From contig NAJO01000015.1 of assembly GCA_002077065.1 (NCBI GenBank), positions 868,001-932,000 on the forward strand: a stretch of 64,000 bases of DNA. Reading direction: 5' to 3'. The translations under genes were made by a program, and so were the position numbers. The DNA comes from Cryoendolithus antarcticus. Lineage: Eukaryota > Ascomycota > Dothideomycetes > Cladosporiales > Cladosporiaceae. The notes under the pieces are model-generated. The model saw only the letters and a program-made list of their open reading frames with translations. It searched no databases and was not told the origin of the DNA. Shown in pieces: positions 33,139-43,337 of this stretch (within the stretch, counting starts at the first letter, position 1; the number at the start of each line of letters is the position of its first letter).

Positions 33139-33583
33139 GTAGCTGTAATGTCATGACCTCCCTTTACACACTGAGCGACTGTCCCTTCGTTGCTGTCAAT
33201 GCGCCGTCAAACTTGGTGCCTCAGGCGGAAGGCATGATGCCAAGGTTTGCATGACTCTGAGCTTCGAGCTTCACTCATTGAACCACTGACAATGCGAATG
33301 ACTGCTATTGTGACTTCACTCATCCACGCCACAACTGCCACTTCCTTCCCTCCGCATCACTCCTACCACTCACATCACGTTTGCACATTTGAATTACACT
33401 AACAGTCCAAGAGCCACAGAGAACTTCACACATTGCTACACCAACATCGATCAAGTTCACATCACTCATTCAGCTATCCCCGCAAAAAGGTCCATGCTCA
33501 TGAAATTTCCTGAAGCTGTCACCGAGTCTTTGCGACTAACAGCTATGCAGATCCACTGAACATTGCTACATCTCGCATACAAC
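33139..33583. other. Promoter region of the La gene
   Basis: 445 bp between two plus-strand genes. Positions 33330-33480 are CA/pyrimidine-rich (repeated CACTCAT/CATCAC words), as is common before highly expressed fungal genes. No ORF supported. Confidence 0.4.
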
Positions 33584-35110
33584 ATGGCAGAAATTGCAGA
33601 CAAGCCGACCGAATCGGTCGCCGAGCAAGTCGTGCAGAAGGCGAACGAAGTCGTCGAGACCGTCAAAGAAGCGGTCGCCAATGGCTCAGAGAAAGTCACC
33701 GAGGTCGCATCTGCTGCCGCTGAGAAAGTGAGCGAGGCTGCTACCAATGGCGGCGAGACTGCGAATGAGGCTGTCAAAGATGTCGCAGAGAAGGTGAATG
33801 GCGACGCAGACAAGGGCAACGACGACAGCCGCAAGCGCCCCGGTTCATTCAACTCAGATCGCCGCGACAAGAGATCTCGCGGTGATCGCAATGGCGGGAG
33901 CTACAACTCTCGTGGTGGCGGCGATCGCAACGGTAAACCCTACAACTCACGCGGAGGTGGCTTCTCTCGCGGCAATTCTCGCGGCAACGCCAAAGTGCGC
34001 TCCCGCTTCGAGAACCAGCCCGAGTCCAAAGACGAGGGCGAGATCCGTCGCCAAGTCGAGTTCTACTTCTCCGATTCCAATCTTCCCATGGACAAGTACC
34101 TCCTTGAGCTCACCGGCGGCAAGGAGAACAAGCCCGTGCCTCTCAAGACCATCCACGACTTCAAGCGCATGCGCCACTTCCAGCCCTACTCCGCCGTGCG
34201 CGATGCCGTCGCCGCTTCAGCCTTCCTCGAGCTCAGCGAGGATGACGAGATCACTCGTAAAGTCGCCCTCGCGGACAAGTTCTCCATGGACGTCGAGGAG
34301 AACCGTACCCTGGCACAGACCAACATGATGGCTCGCTCCGCCTACGTCAAGGGCTTCCCCGAAGAGCACGAGCGCACTCACCTCGACATTGAGGAATTCT
34401 TCGCCCCGTACGGTCCTGTGCAGAGCGTGCGTCTCCGCCGCCATGACGATGGCGAGTTCAAGGGCTCTATCTTCGTTGAATTCGAAACCGAGGCGTTGCT
34501 CAAGGCTTTCCTCGAGCTCGACCCGGCACCAGAGTTCGATGGCAAGACGCTGCAGATCATGAGCAAGCAGGTGTATGTGGACAAGAAGACTGAGGGGATC
34601 CACGATGGGACGGTGAAGCCCAGGAGCCCAAGACGCGAGAGCGGTGGGCAGAGGGGTGGGAAGTTCCAGGGCGATAAAGACAACTGGAATGAGCGCAGAG
34701 ACCATGACAGGAGGAGCGATCGTGGGCGTGGGCAGCGCGGTGGTCCTCGTGGTGGTCAGCGTGGTCGTGGCCAGGGCAGGGATAGGGACGGTGGGGAGAG
34801 GCGTGGAGGCTACCGGGACGTCGAGAAAGATTCTGAGCCCAAGAGCGCTGGGGAGCTGCTTGGCCGTGCCGAGGCTGAGGCGAAGCGCGCTGCCGAGACC
34901 GTTGGCGAGAAGATGGAGGGTGTGGCTACATCTGCTGGGGCCGAGGGCGCGAAGGAGAAGGTCGAGGGTGCTGCTGAGGTTGTGAAGGAGAAGGTCCAGG
35001 CTGCTGTCGCTGAGGTTGCTGGGACGAAGCGTTCGCATGATGGGGAGGGCGAGCAGGGTGAGACGAAGAAGGCGAAGGGCAGCGAAGAGGGCGGTGCTGC
35101 TACCGAGTAG
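33584..35110 (+). CDS. La-type RNA-binding protein (La motif + RRM) with LEA-like ends
   Basis: Intronless, 508 aa from ATG 33584 (an upstream TTG in the same frame is not a plausible start). Residues 1 to about 75 are Ala/Glu/Lys/Val amphipathic repeats (VVQKANEVVETVKEAV, then EKVTEVASAAAEKVSEA). An RG-rich stretch follows. The La motif starts at about residue 150 (EIRRQVEFYFSDSNLPMDKY). The RRM at about 250-335 includes SAYVKGFP and GSIFVEFE. An Arg/Gly-rich basic region (about 380-410) and a second Ala/Glu/Lys repeat block close the protein. La proteins bind the UUU-OH ends of nascent Pol III transcripts and chaperone tRNA precursors in the nucleus. This is probably the La/Lhp1 homologue; the repeats at both ends are unusual. 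Confidence 0.9.
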   Translation: MAEIADKPTESVAEQVVQKANEVVETVKEAVANGSEKVTEVASAAAEKVSEAATNGGETANEAVKDVAEKVNGDADKGNDDSRKRPGSFNSDRRDKRSRGDRNGGSYNSRGGGDRNGKPYNSRGGGFSRGNSRGNAKVRSRFENQPESKDEGEIRRQVEFYFSDSNLPMDKYLLELTGGKENKPVPLKTIHDFKRMRHFQPYSAVRDAVAASAFLELSEDDEITRKVALADKFSMDVEENRTLAQTNMMARSAYVKGFPEEHERTHLDIEEFFAPYGPVQSVRLRRHDDGEFKGSIFVEFETEALLKAFLELDPAPEFDGKTLQIMSKQVYVDKKTEGIHDGTVKPRSPRRESGGQRGGKFQGDKDNWNERRDHDRRSDRGRGQRGGPRGGQRGRGQGRDRDGGERRGGYRDVEKDSEPKSAGELLGRAEAEAKRAAETVGEKMEGVATSAGAEGAKEKVEGAAEVVKEKVQAAVAEVAGTKRSHDGEGEQGETKKAKGSEEGGAATE

Positions 35111-35639
35111 GCAATGGGCACATGAGCGGAGCACAGCATGGGGTTCGGCATTGTATCTACTCCCGGGGCAGAGGATACTGGATCGGCGGCGTTATCGTAA
35201 GGCCACTCAATATGGACGTGTAGTCCCACTCAGTATTGCGTAGAGTACATCAGATTACATCAACCGTCAAGTGCATACTAAGGCGGTCTTCATGCCTGGC
35301 TCCCCTTTCATGGCTTCCTACAAACTAACGCTCAAAACATTGCATCAAATTGTGATCCATCTCTCATCATTGTCATCCCTGATCTCCGCTCTAGATATCC
35401 CTTCCGCCGCGATGAGATGCGACCCCTCTAACTCTGATCGCGAAAACTCCATACCATGTACGCAACCGGACTTTGGTGAGTAGGTGGGAATATTGCATCC
35501 ATTTTACAATGGAGCTCGATCCCGTCAAGGCAATGACTCCACCCTAACCTTTTCATACCGTCCTATTGCACCGCGAGCCAAAAGAGTGTGCTCAGTCGAC
35601 AATCTTCGTAGCACCAGTATATCCGTACGCCCTTAGCGC
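35111..35639. other. Convergent intergenic region
   Basis: 529 bp between the La stop and the stop of the first CVNH gene. No convincing ORF; presumably the two 3' UTRs. Confidence 0.45.
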
Positions 35640-36170
35640 CTACGCACCGGTCTTACCGTAGCAGGTCAGCACACCTTGCTGGTTCCCAACAATGGTATCT
35701 GGTTTTGGCGTTAGCAAGTCTCTGAATTTGAATACCATGTGCACGACTCACTCAAATCGAAAGAAGTGGCAGTAAAGTTCCCCTTGCCATTATCGCAGTT
35801 GGCAAACAGTACAGTGCCTGGTAGTGTGAAGTTCCTGCAACCCGCCTCCAAGGTTTTGCTACAAGACATGCAATCAGCGCGACACCGGTGTTGCAGACTC
35901 CCGAACGTACCCTTTCTGAGCGGTAAGGCGGCCTTTCGAGTTTCCGAGGCAGTAGTCGAGTCTGAGATTGGTGGGAGGCTCGAAGGCCCCGTATCCTTTG
36001 CAGGAACCGTAGAGCTCGTAGTACGGTTTGTTGCCATTTGTGTCTGTGTTCGGGGCATATACATCTACATTATGGCAGCTGTCGGCGTAGCCAGAGGAGG
36101 TGGGAGTGGCTCCCAGGACTGCGCCGCTTAGCGCAAGCAAGAGAGCAACGCGGTTCGTGAAGAATTGCAT
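35640..36170 (-). CDS. Secreted cyanovirin-N-like (CVNH) protein, copy 1
   Basis: Three exons on the minus strand: 36170-35911, 35858-35752 and 35698-35640 (141 aa). The introns are 52 and 53 nt; the second has a perfect CTAAC branch. MQFFTNRVALLLALSGAVLG is a clear signal peptide. The mature part has two pseudo-repeats, each with a core like NLRLDYCLGNSKGRLTA or SFDLNTIVGNQQGVLTCYG, and an AGCRNFTLPGTVLFANC strand. This is the layout of cyanovirin-N homology domains, which are small beta lectins. Four or more cysteines fit disulfide bonding. Sugar binding is a family property and not shown here. A related copy lies 1.5 kb away on the same strand. Confidence 0.75.
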
Positions 36171-37641
36171 GATGAGGGAATGTTCGGGCGGTCGAGCAAC
36201 GATGAAAGGGGATTGAAGTGTAGAGAAGAGATAAGGAGGCAAGGAGCTGGCGCCTTTAAACAATGATGAGTCTTACCGCTACTTCGTTGCGGCTTCGCTG
36301 GGCATAGCGCTCATATACAGGCCGCGAAGCTTTGGATGGTTCCTTTACAGGTCTTGAAGCGGACTCGACTGTACGCAAGCCAGGGTACATGCCAGTAGCG
36401 GCGCAGTGCTGTGCCGCACACAGGCACTTACACGGCCCGTAAAGTCGACTATGAAGGTAACATATGTTGTGCGTAATCTATCCAGATCAGTTGGATGCAA
36501 TACTCGAGCACTCACCATCTGATCTGAACCTCACCTTTCCATCTCGACAAAGCACCTATGGACAGATGGGCAAATCCTGACACATGTGCCGGAGAACGAG
36601 GCGGAAATCCCGTGCGTAGGCTGAGCACGGCGATGGCTCAGCGCCTTCAGCGTACGCATGGAACCTCTGCATCTGGACGAGAAGTCCTGTGCAGCTGCGT
36701 AGATGCAGCTGCCCCGTCACGTCGCCCCGTAGTTGCCAGGCTAGTCACCACGGCCTCTGCGAGAGATCTGGAATAGATGACTGGCGTATAGTGTAGCCCG
36801 CAGTGGAGACATTCGATGTGCTCGTTTCGTGCTGTGCAACCGGTACCAGTGCGCTGGTATGATGCAGATCGAGTGTCGAATTCCAATGCGCCGGACGAGG
36901 CGATGCCTAGCGGAGCGCTTTAATCCATCTTGAGGACCAGGCAATTGATGGCATGTACAGGACGGAGCAAATCAATTGTGCGATTGTGAAGTCGCCACCA
37001 AGGCGATAGCACGATGCTTGGCATGTGCTTGTTGGTCTGCTGAGCTACTGTGGCGCTCGATGTTGGACCTGATCTCTTGCTCACTACGCTCTGACATGAT
37101 CATATATCCATTCATTGGCCGTGGCCTCTTCAGCAATATGGTTTGGTTGCCTGCTTGTCATGCCACAAGCGGCAATCAGATTCGGTCTACGTCCGCTCGT
37201 CTGGACGAGGGAAGTCCCACGCAGCTACTACAATTTCAATTCAGCAACGGCTACTGCTGCCATTCGGGTGGCGCAACTACGAAAGGGCGCGAGGGTAGGG
37301 CGAAGTGAGAAAGGTGAGCGGTGCGATGGCGCTGCGGCTGCTCATTCAGCGATTCGTAGACATACGAAGCATGCAGCATGGCCATTAGCGTTGTACCGAG
37401 CCCTTTGGCACATCATATAGGCCCGAAAGTGTGGCATGGGCACTGAAGGAAGGCTGGCATCGTCCCACTCGATATCTTGTTGCGCAATAGTACACCAACC
37501 CTCCCAGCGAATCAGACTGTTGTAAGGTGCGACTTGAAGCCTTATTGTACCATTCTTCCGCAACCTTAAGGATGATTCCTTAAGTGAATGAGTGTGCTTC
37601 CTTCGTCGCCTTGACCACCAGCGTATGGCCTGACAAGATCT
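36171..37641. other. Spacer between the two CVNH genes
   Basis: 1.47 kb. It holds the copy 1 promoter and the copy 2 3' UTR. No transposon ends, long repeats or coding frames were recognised. Confidence 0.4.
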
Positions 37642-38166
37642 TTATGGGTGATTGGTGTTAAGGCAGTACAACTGGCCGATAGTGTTCCCAATCCATTGGT
37701 CTGCTTCTAGCCTTAGCTCACTGCTCGGGAAAGGACTGCCACGCACACGGTACTTACTTGTATCGATTGACGTCGCAGGGTAGCCGCCTCCACCGTCGCC
37801 ACAGTCAGCTAAGAGAGTCGTCCCACTCAACTGAACGTTCATGCAGTTGGGCGAAAAGCCGCCACTTTAGGATGAAGCGTCAGTGTGCAGACTGATGAAG
37901 TGAAAGGCGAGAGCTGACTTCAATTGGCCAACGAATCTGCCATGCGAGTTGCCGAAGTAGGTGTTGAGGGAGATGTCGGCAGCCTTCTCGTTGTACTCAT
38001 TCCCTCCAAGCACCTCACAGCTGGCAAGCAGTGCCCAACCCCGTCCGCCATATGGTGCTAACAGCCTATACGCACCGCAGGTCTTGGCCCAGCCTGACTT
38101 CGCAGATGCCGTGAGCGAGAGGTAGTCCAGTAACAGTACTGTAGCGCAGGGGGCTGTGAATTGCAT
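37642..38166 (-). CDS. Secreted cyanovirin-N-like (CVNH) protein, copy 2
   Basis: Three exons on the minus strand: 38166-37919, 37864-37758 and 37700-37642 (137 aa). Introns are 54 and 57 nt. Exons 2 and 3 are 107 and 59 nt, identical in length and phase to copy 1. The N-terminus MQFTAPCATVLLLDYLSLTA is signal-peptide-like but contains an Asp, making it weaker than in copy 1. Repeat cores are ISLNTYFGNSHGRFVG and SIDTNQWIGNTIGQLYC, with CMNVQLSGTTLLADC between them. The first donor is GTCAGC, a weak form. It is clearly a paralogue of copy 1, probably from tandem duplication and then divergence. Whether it is still expressed cannot be told. Confidence 0.68.
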
Positions 38167-40710
38167 TGTGTGGGGCTGGACAGGGAACGTGTGTGGCAAT
38201 GGGGAGGAATGGAAAGAGCGTGGGCGCTGAACGCCCAGAACGATGATTCTATACTCCACCCACTCCGTGGAACGACAGCTGCTTTACTCGTCGCTTATTG
38301 ATGAGCTGAACGCATGTTCTCTTGCTACAGCGGACCCAGTAATGAGGAGGCAAGCACTGATCTGCGCAACGAAAAGCTTACCCGGAACGGACTGCTGTTT
38401 CGTTGAATCGTCTTTGGCTGTGCATATGAGGATTGCAGGCACTGTTCGCACACGCATAAAATCGAGATGTGCTGCAGTTGAGCCACAGATCTTGAGGGCC
38501 CCCTTGTTCGCGGAGTCCGAGATGCATTCAATGTACGAGACATGTGATGCTGCCGTATCGCTACCTCATGTGAGAAGACGAAATGCAGGGTGACGCATTA
38601 GCATGTCCATAGGTCTCGTATCGTGTTGTAGGAATGCATCCCGTAATCTCGAGCGACACTAATGTAGTCCTTACTCTGTTGTGACATCGATTTCGTTCCC
38701 GTCGACTTCAGGTCAGTTAGATTGATGGAAGGTACGGAGCCCTACTGCACTTTCCTTCGCTTGTTCCTCCGGGCGTCTAAGGCAGGTTCACGCGCCTCAT
38801 TTCATGTCACTGTTCTCGCTCCAGTCGATAGTCGAGAAGCTTGTGGCACGAGATCGAAGGAAATTCCAAACCACAGGCGACCTGCTCTGGTCATACAGAT
38901 CCCTCGAAGGCGACAGTGCCTGGCATGCGAGCGCAGCCCAAGGAATGGAAAGGCTGCCACCGCCTCGACAATATCAGGCCATGAGGTCAACCCAGATACC
39001 CACTATGGTGTGTTGCTGCGGTTCAGGGTGACCAAGAGGTTGATGCAAACGATCTTCTGATACACCGCATGCCCAGATATTCCAGACTTGGACGCCGCCT
39101 TTGGATTTTGAGGATACAGAGGAACTGTTGCCTACCTCGCGTCTCGCCATATTTTGGACATGGATTGATTGTCACTTCATTTTCACATACCTAGTCGTGG
39201 AGGAGCCGCACAACAGTCGAATCCGAAAGTTTTGCCGGTTCACCGACGCTATCCGACCTCATAGAACGTCTTACACTGGACTTCAGAGACTTGAATGTCC
39301 TCGCTGCCGCAATAACAACTACCGAAGCTGGCGTTCTGAGATCTTGGAGCGCGAGGCGTCGACTTACCTTTCGGGTCGCGATATCTAGAGCCGAGGTGGC
39401 GCTGAACTTCTTCGACAGCATGGTCCTGGTACGCACCGAGCACTGAATCCGAGTCACAGCCGTGGCAGCTTCGGACATTGTCGCCGGTACAGAGAGACGC
39501 GGTATTGATAAAATTGAGCACTATGGTTCCGAGTGGAGGGATCTTGGGTCGTCGCTGCGCGCACTACTCCACGTGCGATACCAGGAAGCCGCCCTGGATT
39601 GTATCATCTACCATGCACACTTGCTGATTGGAGTCGCATCGACGCGTCTGGACCGTCTGCGCGCGACTGTCAATGTGGTCCACATGGTTCTCCGTCATGA
39701 ACAATCTCATGACAGCGAAGAGTGGATGCAACACTGGCAAGTTCCTATGCCAAGGGTCATGCGACTCGTCGGGCTGGCCTCGGAGAGTGGAGAAACCCTG
39801 CCCTAGGCTGCGTCTGTGCGCTTACTGGACCACTGGACAATCGCGCCCACTCAGGCCGCTCACCGTAGAACTCGTACTTTTCGAAGGAGGCGTGTGGAGG
39901 AAGTCGAACCTTCGACCACGCGTGTCAACGCACGGCTGCTGGAGTGTACCACGTGGAGATCGTCAACGTGGCTCGTGGCACGGTCGAGGTGACCACGGCA
40001 TCGATTCATTGATGTGATCGGGTTGCTCGGACGTGCTCAAGTAATGACGAGAAGAACCTCAAAGTCGAATGCTACACAGGACATGATTGGCGGGAGATGT
40101 ACAAGGTAGATGAGGTCGGCAAGCAGAATACAGGGTGACTTCAATTCAGTCATGTGATGCATGGGTAAATCCAAGCGTGACTCTGACTAGCTTGGCGTGC
40201 TTACACTGGATCGGTTGGAATGCAAGCGCCATGCAATGCACGGACGACGCATTCAAATGGAACCCGCACGAGCTATTGCAGTAGTGCTACTGTGCGAACA
40301 AACATCTTGTCCACACCACGCGAGGCAGGCATGCCATGAGACCATCGATCGACAGACGAACCGAACGCAATACGATGGAAGCGGGGAAATTGATCGGTTC
40401 ACGCCTACACGAGCGCCCGCACAAATCAGCTTGTTGAGTTCGGTGCCGTTTAGCCCGGGACGGATAAATGTGCCACATGCTCTACCCCAGACAGTGCTAC
40501 CCCATGTCCCGGGCCCCTCCACATTGCCCTCCACCGGAGAGGTGTGTGCGTCGAAGAGGAGCACAGAGGCATGCTGTGATGCACAGGTCCACTCGCAAGC
40601 ATTTGACCCGCTGATGGTCGCTGTTGCGTTTCATTTCGTCTCCTCGCGACCTACCTTGCACCTCTTCTGCTACCGGAACTCTGGGCAAACCAGGAGTAAC
40701 GACAGCCAAC
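38167..40710. other. Gene-poor region
   Basis: 2.5 kb between CVNH copy 2 and the sugar transporter. Overlapping frames on both strands exist, but none matches a family. The best candidate is a two-exon 53 aa minus-strand reading frame (39478-39368 joined to 39299-39249, GTAAGT donor), reported as a finding. No transposon termini, tRNA or long repeats were recognised. The last 150 bp, up to 40710, should contain the transporter promoter. Confidence 0.4.
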
Positions 40711-42574
40711 ATGTCTACCGATATCGAAGGAAAAGCTCACCATGGCGAGGCTATTGAGCACCACACCGATGTCTACGATGAGAAGAAGGGCGTTGCCGAC
40801 TTCAAGGCGGATGCCATTCTGGCTGAGAATGCGGAGCACAATATGACAGTGTTGCAAGCTGTGAAGCAGTATCCGATGGCGTCGTTCTGGGCTTTTGTCA
40901 TCTCCTGTTTGATCGTAAGGGATTCGCATGCCTGCAAATCACGTTCATCAACTGATTGAATGTCCAGATCATGGAGTCCTATGACGTTTTCCTGATGGGT
41001 AACTTTGTTGCTCTGCCTTACTTCATCACAAGGTTCGGTGTAGAGATCCCAGGCCAAACACAGATCGTCAACGGCATAGAAGTACCGGTCAAAGTCATCG
41101 CAACGCAGTGGCAAGGTGCACTACAAGTCTCTGGCCAACTTGGTGCGCTGATCGGTGTCTTCGTTGCTGGCCCGCTCACGAGCTGGATCGGATATCGGTG
41201 GGCGACCATCATCGGCTTGATGCTGCTCAATGTCTTCATTTTCTCGTTCTACTTCGCAAACTCGATTGCGGTCATGTTCGTGGCTCAGCTACTGGAAGGC
41301 GTGCCATGGGGCATCTTCATTGCCAACGCACCCGCTTACTGCTCTGAGATTGTCCCGATCCAGTTGCGCGCACCTGCAACGCAGATGTTGCAGATGTTCT
41401 GGGCTATTGGCAGCATCATTGTCGGTGCGGTGACTTACTGCTACAACGGCGTGGAGAATGACAGCGCGTTCAGGTAAACAGGCTTTCTGCGGGTGAACGG
41501 ACACTCTGACCAAATGCTGATTCGACTTACAGGATCCCGATCGCCCTTCAGTGGCTGTTCCCAACTCCGCTCGCCATTCTCATCTTCTGCTGCCCAGAGA
41601 GCCCTTGGTGGCTTACTCGAAAAGGTCGTCTGGAAGAAGCCGCTAAGTCTGTCGAGCGCCTCGGCCGCAGATCACAAGTGAACTCTGGTGAGACGGTCGC
41701 TATGATGCGCCGTGTCATCGAGTTCGAGAAGTCCACCAAAAGGCCCAGCCTGCTCGAGCTCTTCAAGGGTACCGATTTGAGGCGAACTCTCATCGTCTGC
41801 TTCGTGTACTCCGCACAAAATTTGACTGGTAATTTAATTGCCAACCAGGCTGTCTACTTCTTCAGACGTATGCAAACACACCCAGACCATCTAACCTTCT
41901 TACTACACAGTCTTACTAACCCCACTCGCAGAGGCTGGCATCAGCGTCAACACCGCATTCGCCCTTGGTCTGATCACTTCTGCTCTGCAGATGATATTCG
42001 TCATGTTCTCCTGGATCTTGACAACATACCTCGGTCGCCGCACAATCTACCTCTGGGGATCAGCCGTCAACACAATCCTTCTCTTCGCCCTCGGCATTGC
42101 GGGCTGCTTCGGCAAGGGCCAGGCGGCTAACTACGCACAAGCATCACTTGGTCTCATCGTTTCCGTCCTCTTCACGCTTGGCCCTGCGCCAGCGTCATGG
42201 GTCATCATCGGCGAGACGTCCGCCATCCGCCTGCGTCCCCTCACCACAGGTGTTGGACGTGGTTCCTACTACATCGTGGAGATCCCATGTATCTTCCTCG
42301 CATCGTACATGTTGAACCCTACTGGTGGCAATCGTAAGTCTACTCTCTCATCGTGTCTTTCCTCCAAAAGACCGGTCAGCTAACGCTACTCGCAGTCGCC
42401 GGCAAGTGTGGCTTCGTCTGGGGCGCCACCGGCTTCATCTGTCTCGTTACGGCATACTTCTTCCTTCCGGAGATGAAGGGCCGCTCGTACCGCGAGATCG
42501 ACATCATGTTCCAGCGTCGCCTTCCTGCGAGGCAATGGAAGAAGACGATCATCGATATCAACGACGACGAGTAG
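40711..42574 (+). CDS. MFS sugar:H+ symporter (alpha-glucoside/maltose permease-like)
   Basis: Five exons: 40711-40914, 40968-41473, 41533-41867, 41932-42333 and 42396-42574 (541 aa). Introns are 53-64 nt and phases close. A soluble N-terminus of about 60 residues precedes 12 predicted transmembrane helices. Sugar-porter signatures are IGVFVAGPLTSWIGYRWA after TM2, CCPESPWWLTRKGRLEEA before the central loop, VYFFRQAGISVNTAFALGL in TM7, and ETSAIRLRPLTTGVGRGS after TM10. The end of TM12, YFFLPEMKGRSYREID, is also typical. The pattern is closest to fungal MAL/alpha-glucoside transporters, but the substrate cannot be settled from sequence. It acts in the plasma membrane. Confidence 0.92.
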
Positions 42575-43337
42575 ATGGTCTGTCATGGAGGAGAAGGGAC
42601 AGCGAAGGCATGTGCCTGCAGATCAAGAATGTAACTTCCGAGTACCATCAAAACTCCGATATCCCACAACTTTCGATTCTCCCCTTTGAATCCCTCACAC
42701 TCAGCGCGTCACATGTGATGCATCTGCTTCTGCTTATCGCCTGTGTCTTGTCTGGTAAACGGCGCTCATCTGCCCTCTGTTCGTGACTGCCTCGTGAGGA
42801 TGTCTGACACAAGGTTCGAGAAGCTTCTCTATGTCCAGCTCGCTGCGTGTCCATCGGAGGCTCATGACTCCCGGGAAATGAGTCCAGCTGCATTGCTACA
42901 TAGACTAATTCCTATGCCTCCATGTCGATCGGATCGGATCAATCTGTCCAAACGATTTATACCAAGGTAGATAGTTCTGCCCCCGCGAAATCATCCAACG
43001 CCACACATCAGCCTTGCGCAGCCACTCTCCGGTACGTCATTGTATATTGTTAACTCCGATCACGATGTCCAAGTTGATTACAGTGAGATGTGCCTGCTTC
43101 ACATTCACCGCACCTAACCGTTCGATAGTAGTATCAGCACCACCTGAGGACCCCCGACCTGAATCCACTACTCACGTGACGAGTGGAACCAATCGAACAA
43201 TCCTGCGTACCACAGCAAACCACATGACAAAGGATCGCGTGCGCTTGTCTTAGGCACAGCCTTCCTTGAACCATCACCTCAGATCTATCAACGATACTAG
43301 AGATCGAGGTCGTTCGACCATCGAACGCATCATTATC
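42575..43337. other. Intergenic spacer
   Basis: 763 bp between the transporter and the RING gene (tandem). No coding or RNA feature recognised; the leader just before 43338 is open but has no ATG. Confidence 0.45.

Noticed and set aside
34217..35134. 305-codon frame antisense to the La gene
   Set aside because: It mirrors the strong third-position GC bias of the La coding strand; a shadow ORF.
39880..39970. tRNA-like sequence with a TTCGA loop
   Set aside because: The T-stem does not pair and no matching acceptor, D-arm or anticodon arm could be built on either strand.
36171..40710. Possible transposon remnant or RIP-mutated repeat in the gene-poor region
   Set aside because: I saw no terminal repeats, no transposase or reverse-transcriptase motifs and no marked AT-rich shift.
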